A stretch of 64,000 nt of DNA from CAIWMF01 sp964402065 (lineage in GTDB: Bacteria; Verrucomicrobiota; Verrucomicrobiia; Chthoniobacterales; UBA6821), in NCBI GenBank assembly GCA_964402065.1, contig CAYOAN010000002.1, positions 1 to 64,000 on the forward strand, given 5' to 3'. Within the stretch, counting starts at the first letter, position 1. Each line of letters opens with the position of its first letter. The notes beneath the pieces were generated by a model. It had not been told where the DNA came from and did no database searches. It worked only from the letters and a program-made list of their open reading frames with translations. The translations under genes were made by a program, and so were the position numbers. Of the stretch, positions 52,801-61,400 are shown in pieces.

Positions 52801-53413
52801 GATAGCGGTAAGCCAGAAGGAATTCTCCTGTTGGAAAATGGCGCAGAGCAACATCACAATGCTGAGGGTCGCCAAAGCTCAAGATTTCAAGTTGAGAAGC
52901 GCTATCAAATGAAGGAGGTTTCGAAATTTCCTCGTTGGCATTGAGCTGATGGACAATTTCAATAGCTTGTTCTGACATGCCAAGCTTTGAAAGAAAGTCA
53001 TGATAAGCGTTTAATTGATCTTCTTTCAGCCCAGAGCGCGCAATGAGATCGTAGAGTTGAACGCCGAGAAAAATTTTTCGATCATTGCTCAAATCCACTG
53101 AAAGCTTAGCTGCCATGACAGAGAGATCTTGTTTTTCTTCGAGTGCATGACGGAAAAGTTGGCGCAATCCCGAATAGACCGCTTCAGGATAATCGTATCG
53201 TAAGAAACCGAGAATAGAGTCGATTTCCTCTTCAAGCATTTCTCCATCAGTTCGAGTAAAGGCCGCCAAAACTTTGATTAACGTCGGCAATAAGTTTGGG
53301 GCTTCCGTGATCGTACGTGGCTGCCGTGTCACCCGCCTCCAAGCAGTGTTTAACGAGCGGTGTGCACGACCCGAGGTGCGAAGAATTTTTTCAAGAGTGT
53401 GCTGAAGTTGCAT
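49820..53413 (-). CDS. giant ABCG-type ABC transporter with TerB-like N-terminal region
   Basis: 1197 residues. About 25-170 is helical and resembles a TerB/DjlA-type domain (LLPTLIKVLAAFTRTDGEML). About 180-450 holds beta-rich, FHA-like or barrel segments. The ABC ATPase follows: Walker A GASGCGKST at about 485, signature LSGGERKRLNIG near 590 and FDEPTSGLSS near 615, with the QPTSKIFQMF feature of the ABCG/White group. The last ~400 residues are an ABC-2 membrane domain. The single chain is therefore a half transporter with a cytoplasmic sensory front. Substrate unknown. Confidence 0.87.
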   Translation of the reverse strand: MQLQHTLEKILRTSGRAHRSLNTAWRRVTRQPRTITEAPNLLPTLIKVLAAFTRTDGEMLEEEIDSILGFLRYDYPEAVYSGLRQLFRHALEEKQDLSVMAAKLSVDLSNDRKIFLGVQLYDLIARSGLKEDQLNAYHDFLSKLGMSEQAIEIVHQLNANEEISKPPSFDSASQLEILSFGDPQHCDVALRHFPTGEFLLAYRYHHFIILKNKSHRALMVQGRLLKPQEFCRIYPGQRILVEEEVITSQDLNFYFNAKKNVTLPRIFVAINKGEVRLDKERSRDSSLEVAFGLKVTVKALQDLSANLNGISLSKGTTVQAHLDDRILFSNSGELNLNDLRKRVRSLGGRFPLKASKSEYLVSNNPGLLEENDILLSHGSGGEVLLKIICNYEDRTGIVEVLQADRPIIVHELPVRNSATLVDGDTIGINPGQLLRCNFTDRIIEEERNIIHKLEMRDVICRFPNGDVALDNLTFSVERGEMICVMGASGCGKSTLLRALAGEFKPVQGEVLLNNHSLYANYEALRQYLAYIPQYEAFDEQLTIEENIGFAAALRAPHLSRQERLRRIDSKLAELGLNERRKHVVGAIHQKVLSGGERKRLNIGLDMIGTADIYLFDEPTSGLSSKDSEHVIEIIRGIAHNKIVLVTIHQPTSKIFQMFQKALLLDRGGKLVFFGTPSEMLSYFAEAEHEQLFGEELGGCQACGATRPEFIFDVLETPLRDLSGDLIYQENNRGQLVPARRFSPDYWRDKFETHRLIKDVQESVGTRGTLTPTLETPPPPLPIIHEEYRWREELAQFFILLQRSFISKLRNRANLLTTLVEAPILAFLIGIVLRYSESSTYDFASAFHIPTYLFLSLVVAMFLGLTNSVDDIIRDRPVLLRERNLNVRLGYYLFAKAITLGLFAIAQCLLFTWIGNSMLSVRGFFIIEFFAMFLTAFSGISLGLLISSVVAEGKTAVNIIPVVLIPQIILGGALIKYEEMNRNLDFIYSIEQWFHHHPDSAMEPRSDLQVPLICEFMPMRWSYEALVYAQAKLNPLTVRQARIQQQINQVAAIKNPTDRELDRLDDLKELLAILSGLEAPTSPDLDHRLHLIDRVIHGAPLDRNAIVGSTDNHGTARVTAEQLYTNQKVIDLVSKAEMEQADYRDKIHPNVFFGPIKYYWGITFNILAFNIGILLLSTGGIFWILYLILRRQIKIRMD

Positions 53414-53542
53414 AGCTGCAAAGTAATGGGCAATGAGTAGCTGTCGCTGAAGCGGAGCACCATGATTAAAGGCTACTTTTTAAGCATGTTTCCGAAAAAT
53501 AAATAAAATTTTGATTTTAAAATAGGCATTGCCCATGACTCA

Positions 53543-54328
53543 TTACTTGAATCGCTCTACGATTCTTCGAATGGCAATAGCTTTTCCAGAGTCAGGGTCA
53601 ATAGTAACAATCGCGCCACAAGCCATTGTTGGCCCTTCGGCAATCGGAAATTTTTGAGGGCGTGAGGTAAGGAAGCGCTCAATCACAGGTTCCACGGATC
53701 GTCCCAAGGAAGAGTTTTCTGGGCCGCACATCCCTGCATCACAAAGAAAGGCCGTTCCTCCCGATAGAATTTTTTCATCAGCAGTGGGAACATGAGTGTG
53801 AGTTCCAATGACACAGGACACTTTGCCATTCAAGTAATACCCCATGGCAATTTTTTCACTCGTTGTCTCTGCGTGCATGTCAACGAAGATGATGGGAGTT
53901 TTTTTACGAAGTTCTTCGACTTCTGCTGCAGCGGCTAAAAAAGGATTTTCTAGGGCATTGTTCATGAAGGTCCGACCCTGAACGTTTAAGACTGCTACAG
54001 CGCCTTGATTTGTTTCTAGAACGACGCTTCCCGATCCGGGTGTTCCTGGTGGGTAATTGATGGGACGAAGAACCCGTGGTTCTGTTTCAAGAAAGGGGAC
54101 GATCTCACGTTGGTCCCAAATGTGATCGCCCGTAGTAATGACTGCAATGCCATGCCGCATCAGCTCAATAGCAAGCTTAGGAGTAATTCCTCTTCCTGCT
54201 GCACTGTTTTCTCCATTAGCGATGACAAAATGAGCATCCCCACGTTCAAGATAAAGTTCTGCTGTTCGAATAGCCGCAAGGCGGCCAGGCTCTCCGACAA
54301 TGTCTCCTAAAAAAAGAATATTAAGCAT
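53543..54328 (-). CDS. YmdB-type metallophosphoesterase (TIGR00282)
   Basis: 261 residues from ATG 54328 (the frame is open further, but that part is the heptad leader). Motifs: NILFLGDIVGEPGR, FVIANGENSAAGRGI, ITTGDHIWDQREI, VDMHAETTSEKIAMGYYL and IGTHTHVPTADE, all metal-site motifs of the YmdB family. Bacillus YmdB is a cyclic-nucleotide phosphodiesterase affecting RNA decay and development; the role here is not known. Confidence 0.93.
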   Translation of the reverse strand: MLNILFLGDIVGEPGRLAAIRTAELYLERGDAHFVIANGENSAAGRGITPKLAIELMRHGIAVITTGDHIWDQREIVPFLETEPRVLRPINYPPGTPGSGSVVLETNQGAVAVLNVQGRTFMNNALENPFLAAAAEVEELRKKTPIIFVDMHAETTSEKIAMGYYLNGKVSCVIGTHTHVPTADEKILSGGTAFLCDAGMCGPENSSLGRSVEPVIERFLTSRPQKFPIAEGPTMACGAIVTIDPDSGKAIAIRRIVERFK

Positions 54329-54334
54329 GGGACA

Positions 54335-54371
54335 AAGGCTACAAGGTAGAGGCTGCAGGCTACAGGAAAAA
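54335..54371 (-). repeat. heptad-repeat leader before the YmdB-type gene
   Basis: On the minus strand: TTTTTTCC, then TGTAGCC, TGCAGCC, TCTACCT, TGTAGCC and TTTG, ending about seven bases before the ATG. It shows the motif is tied to gene orientation, not to the chromosome strand. Confidence 0.65.
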
Positions 54372-54450
54372 ATAGCGCTCAACTCAGGATTCTTAAAATC
54401 TTGTGTTGCCAAGCCTTATTGACTCACACTTCAAGTAATCAAACTAAAAT

Positions 54451-55668
54451 ATGATCAAAAGAATTATTTTTTTAGGAATGGCCGTTATGGTTGGAACGGC
54501 TTCCGCCCAACAGCGCACTCCTCTTGCAGCTAAGCCTGATTGGAGAAATTTGCAGCGTTATGCGAAGACCATCACAGCAGAAAAATTGACCAAAGATCTT
54601 GAAGAAGTTTACGTTCCAGATGGTTCTTGGAAAGAGTGGCTGACCATCACACCGGAAGAAGCAGTTATTCAGCCTTATCCTGAGGCTCCTTCTGAACAAA
54701 ATATTCATTTGCCATTAGCCTCGTCTGAGGCTGATTGTAAGATGGTCCCACGTTACTGGAAGCGAAAATCAGAAACTAATCCACTTCCAAACAAACCACT
54801 GGCAGGTTTGAAAATTGTCCTCGATCCTGGCCATCTAGGAGGCAAGTGGGCAAAAATGGAAGAACGGTGGTTTCAAATTAGCAAATTTAAACCGGTTGAG
54901 GAGGGAACCATGGCTCTCATGACGGCCAAATGTCTCTCAAAGCTTTTGCAAGCTTTAGGTGCTGAAGTTGAGATGACACGCTATGAATTGCGCCCAACAA
55001 CACCTCTTCGTCCACGGCAACTTCGAAGAGCAGCGCTTGAAGAGTTAAAAAAAGGAAAAAGTAAAATAACTCCTTATCGTCTCAAAAAAATGGAAGAGGT
55101 TCTGTTTTATCGAGTGGCCGAAATTCATCATCGTGCTGATTGGATTAATAAAATAGCAAAACCTGATGTTGTCATCTGTCTTCATTACGATGCCGAAGAA
55201 TGGGGGAATGCAAAACGGCCTAAACTTTTTGATGAACAGCGGCTTCATTTTTTAATTTCCGGTGATTTCACAGAAGGAGAGCTCATTAATGAAGATGTGC
55301 GATATACCATGCTCGAAAAATTGCTAGGCCGTACCCATCATCAAGTGGTGGAACTATCAGACTCTGTGGCAAAAGCCTTTGTTGCTGATACAGGACTTCC
55401 TCCTTTCACCTATCACAACCCAGCTAAGGCATGTCCAGCTTCTAAAAATCCTTATCTTTGGAATCGTAATCTTCTTGCTACCCGTCTTATCAAAGCTCCT
55501 GTCATTTACTGCGAGGCCTACGTGATGAACGATCATGAAGTTTTTCAGCGCGTTCAGTTAGGAGATTACAACGGGCGTCGTCAGGTTGGAACTAAGTGCC
55601 TGCCAAGCCTCTATCGTGAATATGCCGGTGCTGTTGCACAGGGGATAGCGAATTATTATGGAAAGTAA
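54451..55668 (+). CDS. N-acetylmuramoyl-L-alanine amidase (Amidase_3 family)
   Basis: A periplasmic peptidoglycan amidase. 405 residues with a signal peptide (IIFLGMAVMVGTASA). The zinc-binding set is visible in order: VLDPGHLGG (His), VEEGTMALM (Glu), VVICLHYDAEEW (His) and the catalytic Glu region VIYCEAYVMND. An unusual insert of about 60 residues (LRPRQLRRAALEELKKGKSK onward) separates the second and third motifs. Divergent from the YmdB-type gene. Confidence 0.87.
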   Translation: MIKRIIFLGMAVMVGTASAQQRTPLAAKPDWRNLQRYAKTITAEKLTKDLEEVYVPDGSWKEWLTITPEEAVIQPYPEAPSEQNIHLPLASSEADCKMVPRYWKRKSETNPLPNKPLAGLKIVLDPGHLGGKWAKMEERWFQISKFKPVEEGTMALMTAKCLSKLLQALGAEVEMTRYELRPTTPLRPRQLRRAALEELKKGKSKITPYRLKKMEEVLFYRVAEIHHRADWINKIAKPDVVICLHYDAEEWGNAKRPKLFDEQRLHFLISGDFTEGELINEDVRYTMLEKLLGRTHHQVVELSDSVAKAFVADTGLPPFTYHNPAKACPASKNPYLWNRNLLATRLIKAPVIYCEAYVMNDHEVFQRVQLGDYNGRRQVGTKCLPSLYREYAGAVAQGIANYYGK

Positions 55669-55671
55669 AAA

Positions 55672-55734
55672 ATGAAAAGGAAGAAAATGATTTCGCTGAT
55701 TCTCGCTGTGTTGGCGACAAGCTGTGTGTCATAA
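55672..55734 (+). CDS. possible mini-lipoprotein (20 residues)
   Basis: A 20-codon frame encodes a basic start, a hydrophobic stretch and a lipobox-like LATSC followed by only VS (MKRKKMISLILAVLATSCVS). It starts four bases after the amidase stop. Such tiny lipoproteins resemble entericidin or lysis-protein signal parts, but it could equally be a remnant of a longer gene or chance. Confidence 0.3.
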   Translation: MKRKKMISLILAVLATSCVS

Positions 55735-55740
55735 TGTTGA

Positions 55741-55779
55741 TTTTTTCCTGTAGCCTATAGCTTGTAATCTGTAACCTGC
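55741..55779 (+). repeat. heptad-repeat leader before parA
   Basis: TTTTTTCC, then TGTAGCC, TATAGCT, TGTAATC, TGTAACC, TGC, ending five bases before ATG 55784. Confidence 0.65.
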
Positions 55780-55783
55780 TGGC

Positions 55784-56584
55784 ATGACTAAAATCATCGC
55801 CATTGCGAATCAAAAAGGAGGAGTTGGAAAAACAACAACCTCAGTGAATCTGGCTGCCGCTGTTGCAGAGCAAGGACAATCGGTTTTGCTAATAGATCTC
55901 GATCCTCAGGCTAATGCTACAACAGTCCTTTTAGCGCACGAGGTTGCAGAGGGAGGATTGTATCGAGCTTTAATTGGAGAAATAGCGATGGCCGAGATTG
56001 TCCTTTCAACAAGGCTCCCCAACTTGTTTCTCATTCCAACCGATTTAGAATTGGCTGGTGCTGAGATCGATGTTGCACGACAAGAAGATCATTTGATACA
56101 GCTTCGTCAGCGACTAGCTCCGCTCAAAGCGTCAGGAAAATTCGATTTTATCTTTCTCGACTGTCCTCCTTCGCTTGGAATCTTAATGTCAAATGCACTA
56201 ACGGCAGCCGATGAAGTCTTGATTCCAATTCAGTGTGAGTACTATGCCCTCGAAGGACTTGGGAAATTAGTTGGTGTCATGAAACAACTGCGCCAGGGCG
56301 GGGTTAATCCCAATCTTACAATGAGTGGTTTATTAATGACGCTCTTTGATGCTCGCACCAATTTGAGCGGTGCTGTCGTTAAAGACGTACGGGAGCACTT
56401 TCAAGAAGTGGTCTTTGACACTGTGATTCCTCGCTCCATTCGATTGAGCGAAGCGCCAAGTTTTGGAAAAACTATTTTAGAATATGATAGCAGAGGCCCT
56501 GGCTCTGCTGCTTATCGTGCCTTAGCAATTGAGTTTTTAAAACGCCAAGCAGAGAGGATAGCCTTTGTTGGCGCTTCGGAGTAA
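55784..56584 (+). CDS. parA: ParA/Soj-family chromosome partitioning ATPase
   Basis: 266 residues with the deviant Walker A KGGVGKTTT at residues 11-19, FIFLDCPPSLGILMSNAL and IPIQCEYYALEGLGKL, typical of chromosomal ParA. parB and parS are not seen next to it; the following gene is mqnP, two bases downstream. Confidence 0.92.
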   Translation: MTKIIAIANQKGGVGKTTTSVNLAAAVAEQGQSVLLIDLDPQANATTVLLAHEVAEGGLYRALIGEIAMAEIVLSTRLPNLFLIPTDLELAGAEIDVARQEDHLIQLRQRLAPLKASGKFDFIFLDCPPSLGILMSNALTAADEVLIPIQCEYYALEGLGKLVGVMKQLRQGGVNPNLTMSGLLMTLFDARTNLSGAVVKDVREHFQEVVFDTVIPRSIRLSEAPSFGKTILEYDSRGPGSAAYRALAIEFLKRQAERIAFVGASE

Positions 56585-56586
56585 GG

Positions 56587-57411
56587 ATGAAACAATTTTT
56601 AACATTCATTCGTTTTTCCCATACCCTCTTTGCCTTGCCTTTTGCACTTGGTTCAATGATCGTGGCTGGGCGCGGATGGCCTGGATGGCTTCTTTTTGGG
56701 CTGATTGTTGCATGCATGGTTTTTGCGCGAACAGCAGCGATGACCTTTAATCGCATTGTTGATTGGGAAATTGATCAGCGCAATCCTCGTACTGCACAAC
56801 GTCATACATTAGTAGATAAGCGAGTTGCGATCATGGCTTGTGGTGTTAGCGCACTCCTTTTTATCAGTACCACCGTGATGATCAATACGCTTTGTTTCAT
56901 CTTATCGCCCGTGGCATTGGCTCTCATTTTTGGATACTCTTTCACGAAGCGATATACTTCTTTTGCACAATTTTTTCTTGGTGCAGCCTTGGCAGTGGCT
57001 CCAGTTGGAGCTTGGATAGCGGTCACCGGAAAAATCGCACTAGAACCTTTAATGTTAGCATTGGGCGTTCTTTGCTGGGTTGCAGGATTTGATATTATCT
57101 ACGCAACGCAAGATGTAGATATCGATCAACAAGAAGGATTACATTCGATGGTTGTCTGGCTTGGTGTCCCGCGAGCTTTGCAATTGGCGAGTCTGTTGCA
57201 TGTCATGTTGCTTTTTTGCGTCGTCGGATTCGGAATCATGACGGGACAAAACAAGGCCTACTACTTGTTGTTACTCCCTCTTCCTTGCCTGCTTTGGTAT
57301 GAACATCGGATTGCAGCAACGCTCCAAGTTGATCAGATCAATCGAGCTTTTTTTCAGACTAATGTGGTAGTTGGAATTTTATTTTTGTTAGCAACTTGTT
57401 TTGGACGATGA
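56587..57411 (+). CDS. mqnP: UbiA-family prenyltransferase of the futalosine pathway (MqnP)
   Basis: Prenylates the menaquinone precursor at the membrane. 274 residues with about seven to eight hydrophobic segments, the first Asp-rich motif NRIVDWEIDQRNPRT and the second DIIYATQDVDIDQQEG. Identification as MqnP rather than another UbiA member comes from the overlap with mqnC. It has a clear Shine-Dalgarno (GGAG) seven bases before the ATG, rare in this window. Confidence 0.88.
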   Translation: MKQFLTFIRFSHTLFALPFALGSMIVAGRGWPGWLLFGLIVACMVFARTAAMTFNRIVDWEIDQRNPRTAQRHTLVDKRVAIMACGVSALLFISTTVMINTLCFILSPVALALIFGYSFTKRYTSFAQFFLGAALAVAPVGAWIAVTGKIALEPLMLALGVLCWVAGFDIIYATQDVDIDQQEGLHSMVVWLGVPRALQLASLLHVMLLFCVVGFGIMTGQNKAYYLLLLPLPCLLWYEHRIAATLQVDQINRAFFQTNVVVGILFLLATCFGR

Positions 57412-58451
57412 ACTCTCTCACGCCGTCATCCGCACTAGATCTTATTTTGGGGGATTCAGAACACCTGAAAAAAGCAGCTCATGCTAAGCGAGTCCAGTTT
57501 TTACGAGGTGATGAAGCAACATACCTCATTATGCGGATTGTGAGTTACACCAATATCTGCGTGGCAAATTGCAGTTACTGTGCTTTTTATCGGCGCCCCA
57601 ATGATCCTGAGGGATATATTCTCAGCAACGAAGCCATTTTTAAAAAAATTGATGATTTACTGGCCGCAGGAGGTGCCCTTGTAGCAATGGAGGGAGGGTT
57701 TCATCCAAAATTAAAAATTGATCACTACGAACATCTTTTTCGTGCCGTACGAGAACGGTATGGAAATAAAATTGAAATTTATGGGCCAACAATTGTGGAG
57801 GTTATTTTTATTGCACGAAGCTCTCGTATTTCTTTGGAAGAAGCATTAAAGCGGCTCTGGAATGCTGGCTTACATTGGATTCCAGGAGGTGGAGCCGAAA
57901 TTTTAACCGATGCTTGGCGCAACAAGTTGTCACCATTAAAATATTCTGTTCAAGATTACCTAGAGGGAATGGAGCTGGCTCAACAGCTTGGCTTTGGCAC
58001 CACAGCTACGATGGTGATTGGCTTTGGAGAAAATTGGGAGGATCGGATCGAACATTTAGAACATATTCGTGCCTTACAAAACAAAACAGGCGGATTTAGT
58101 AGTTTTTTACTTTGGACATACCAATCTGATCATACAGCCCTCGGTGGTTCACGTATCAGTAACGATGAGTATCTGAAAGCAGTTGCGCTCAGTCGCCTCT
58201 ATCTCGATAACATTCCTATCATTCGCGCTTCTTTTTTAACACAAGGCGCTGAAGGTCCTGCAGCCTTGAAATGGGGCGCTTCTGACTTTGATATTGCTCT
58301 TGAAGATCAAGTAACGCAGCAAGCGGGAGCGGTGATTGAATCCAATGTTGAGAAAGTTCTTGAGTGGGTGAAGATGACTGGAATCACACCTGTAAAGCGG
58401 AATCCATACTTTATTAACGGAAAGGGCAACTTTCTTGACAAGTGCTTATAA
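57408..58451 (+). CDS. mqnC: cyclic dehypoxanthine futalosine synthase (MqnC)
   Basis: A radical SAM enzyme of the futalosine menaquinone pathway. It has 347 residues from ATG 57408, whose A overlaps the mqnP stop. The Cys motif is CVANCSYCAFYRRP; GGFHPKLKIDHYEHLFRAV, WIPGGGAEIL, TTATMVIGFGENWEDR and the SFLLWTYQSDHTAL segment follow. The 'W(T)(F/Y)Q' segment favours MqnC over the related aminofutalosine synthase MqnE. Confidence 0.88.
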   Translation: MNSLTPSSALDLILGDSEHLKKAAHAKRVQFLRGDEATYLIMRIVSYTNICVANCSYCAFYRRPNDPEGYILSNEAIFKKIDDLLAAGGALVAMEGGFHPKLKIDHYEHLFRAVRERYGNKIEIYGPTIVEVIFIARSSRISLEEALKRLWNAGLHWIPGGGAEILTDAWRNKLSPLKYSVQDYLEGMELAQQLGFGTTATMVIGFGENWEDRIEHLEHIRALQNKTGGFSSFLLWTYQSDHTALGGSRISNDEYLKAVALSRLYLDNIPIIRASFLTQGAEGPAALKWGASDFDIALEDQVTQQAGAVIESNVEKVLEWVKMTGITPVKRNPYFINGKGNFLDKCL

Positions 58452-58465
58452 TTTTGCATGGTAGG

Positions 58466-61400
58466 ATGATGCAAAAATTTGAAAGCGGTTTCTTTCTCAA
58501 GCTAGCTCCGATTAAAAAAATCTTTTTTCAGAAGACCATCATTTTCATGATTGGCTTTCTAGTGTTGATGGGATCTTCCTTGAGGGGCGATGACGCTCCG
58601 GAAGTTATTGATACCGTCACAGGGGAGAGCTTTACCATTGTTTTAAAAAAAGATGGGACTGTTTGGGGATGGGGAAAAAATGTGCATGGTGAGTTGGGTG
58701 TTGGTAAGACGTCAGCAACGGAGGCGTTACCTCTTCAGACGCAGTCCGGATTATTAGAGCATGTTGTCGGTATTGATTATGATGGTACCACGGTTACAGC
58801 GAGGCGTGATGATGGGAGTATCTGGAAGAGTGATGATGCAAAAAAACAAGTAGAGGTTCTTATTTCCAATGAGGGAATGTTGCCTGCTGTGCAAGCGCAG
58901 CAAGAAGGAGGCCGTTGCATCAAAAAAGAAAAAAGTCCAAATGCGTTCGATTTACCTTGGGGAAATCAGGTATTACACGGAATAGAAAATGGAGGAGGCT
59001 CGTCAGCATCTTCTCCTTTAATGATGGGGGCAGCATCTAGTCCTCAAAACACATGGAGCTCACCTGATGAAAATCCCGCTTCCCTCGTGCTAACATCATC
59101 GGGGGTTTATCGCGAGCCGGCCAATATTGAATTAGTGGCTCATCCAACCCATTCAGAAAAATTAGTAAAAATTAATTTTTATTGGGGTGATCAAAAAGTA
59201 TTCCTAGCAAGTGTGAACAAAGCTCCCTATCAGGTTGATGTAGCAGCAGCTTTTAATGAGTTGTTTCATGAGGATGGATTTTCTTTTAATTGCTTAGGCG
59301 TATTGCCCAATGGCGCCTTAACCGCTGGGGAACAGGAGTTCAAAGCTGTAGCAATCTACCAAGGTGGAGAGCAAGCCAGCGCAATACTGAAGATAAAAGT
59401 TCTTCCGCCTACAGAATATCGACGTGGTTGGAGTCTTTTGAATAATTATTTTTCTGTTATCGAAGCATTGGATTTTGAGGAAGGAGTTTTTCTTGATGAG
59501 AGGCCTAAGTGGTTAGAAGAAAGTTATCCTGTTCATGGAATTGATCCTAATAACAATTTTGCAACGCTCTTTCCTCAAGGATATCCCTGGTTTTTAAGAA
59601 CAGCGAGTAATCCAGGTGCTCCTAAAGAAGAGTGTCATCATCTCTTGGTTGATCAAGACAAGGACATCAGCTACAGCACGGCAGTTAACAAAATTCCCAT
59701 GCTGCATGGAGAGGTTACAGGTGATGCGCCTCCGATGGTAGCATTTGGGCGAGCAGGTGGGGGAAAAGAATTATTTGTCGGGCAAGCCTATCGTTTTGGA
59801 ATCGATGCTGGAGGGCAACGTCAGCAACTTTTTAACAATGGTGACATTAAAATAGAAGTTTATGACAAAGGAAAATTTTTAGGAGGGGCCAACAATGTAG
59901 CGCCGATTTATACGCAGACTATTTCTCTTCCACGAATTGGTGATGCCAATAATTGGAATCGATTTAATGCTGAAGGATTCAACCGAGAAGTTCGTATTTT
60001 GCAACCTTATGGAAGTAAGACAATCGATTTTGACACTCAGATCCAGTACGTGCCTCAGCCTGGGACCTGGGGAAACAATAGTGACTACTCGTTCGTGCTA
60101 ACGCATCGTGCAGGGTGTGATGATTTTTATTTTAAAATCAGTGTGATGGGGGCAACTCACCTTGGGGAGAGTCATGATTTTGTGGATATGGCTAAAAATG
60201 CCGCAGGAACTCTTCCAACTTACAATCTGAGTTATACTTTAGACTTTGATGCGCCAGCGCCTTGGCATGCAACTTTTTTGAATCAGCCCCATTTTCAAGG
60301 GGTGGCTCTTCCAAGTTCTTATCAAGGAAAAAGCATAGAAGAATTGATGCATCAAAAGAATGGTGTTGTTGACACCCTGCCGCTACCAACCCAGCTTAAA
60401 TACGATTTGAGAGCACTTGACAATAGTCCTGAGCTAAAAAGTCATCCTGAGTTGGACCGCCTTGTTGAAGACTATGGAGGAGATCCGATGGCCTTGGCTA
60501 ATTACGTTTTTAACGAGATCGAGCTTAGCGACGCCATAGGGTATAACGTAGCAGGTCAGCTTCGTGATACCTCGATTAATCCTCAGGGAGTCAGCCGGGA
60601 CGCTCTTGGCACCTACTTGGAGGGAGAAGGTTCACCCGCGGAGCAATGTGCACTATTAATTTATTTGTTGCGCAAAGCTGGCTATCCAGCGGCTTATGTT
60701 TTTCCTGAACATAATGGAATGCTGATGTTAGATGATCAGCTCAGTAAATTGCTGCAGATGCAAATTCGAGGCATAAAAGATAGTTATGGGGAGACAGCCT
60801 CTGAAGTTCATGAGTTGATACCCGTGAACTATCCATGGGTTGCAACTTATGTTAATGGGAAATGGATTCATTTGTTTCCATGGCTCAAAGATACCGACAT
60901 AAGTGAAGGGAAAAATCTTTTTAATTACTTTCCAGATGGATATCAAACGGGAGCGCAGTGGCTGACTCAATATCTTCTCAACAATCCGGAAATACGGTCA
61001 TTAAGCAAAAAAGATAATTTAGGAGCGCTCTTTACTATTTATGCTCAAAATAAATTGGCAGAAGCAGGACTTACTATTGATGACGTTGGAATGCATGTTG
61101 TCAATCGGCGCCACAATTACACGAGCTGGGAAGAGTTTCCTCAGCCATGGCAGACTCCAAACATTTCAGAAAAAAACTTAGCTCAGAATTTGGATGTTCA
61201 TCAAAATAATCCTTTGCTTGCATCAGCGCTTGAAAATATTTTTGATACTCTGGAAATTACTGTTTTTAGTGATCGAGGCAATAAGGTCCAACTACTCGGA
61301 GGGGACAAAGTTATTAAAGATCCACTTCCTGAAGATCCGACTATTAAGACGGGAGTGTTGCGGATGGTCGATCTTCACAGTCGCCGCTTTCTCCTGCGCC

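Noticed and set aside
57408..58451. Aminofutalosine synthase MqnE instead of MqnC
   Set aside because: The WTYQ segment and the CAFYRRP motif fit MqnC better; MqnE usually has a different segment (F/H-type) there. Not fully excluded.
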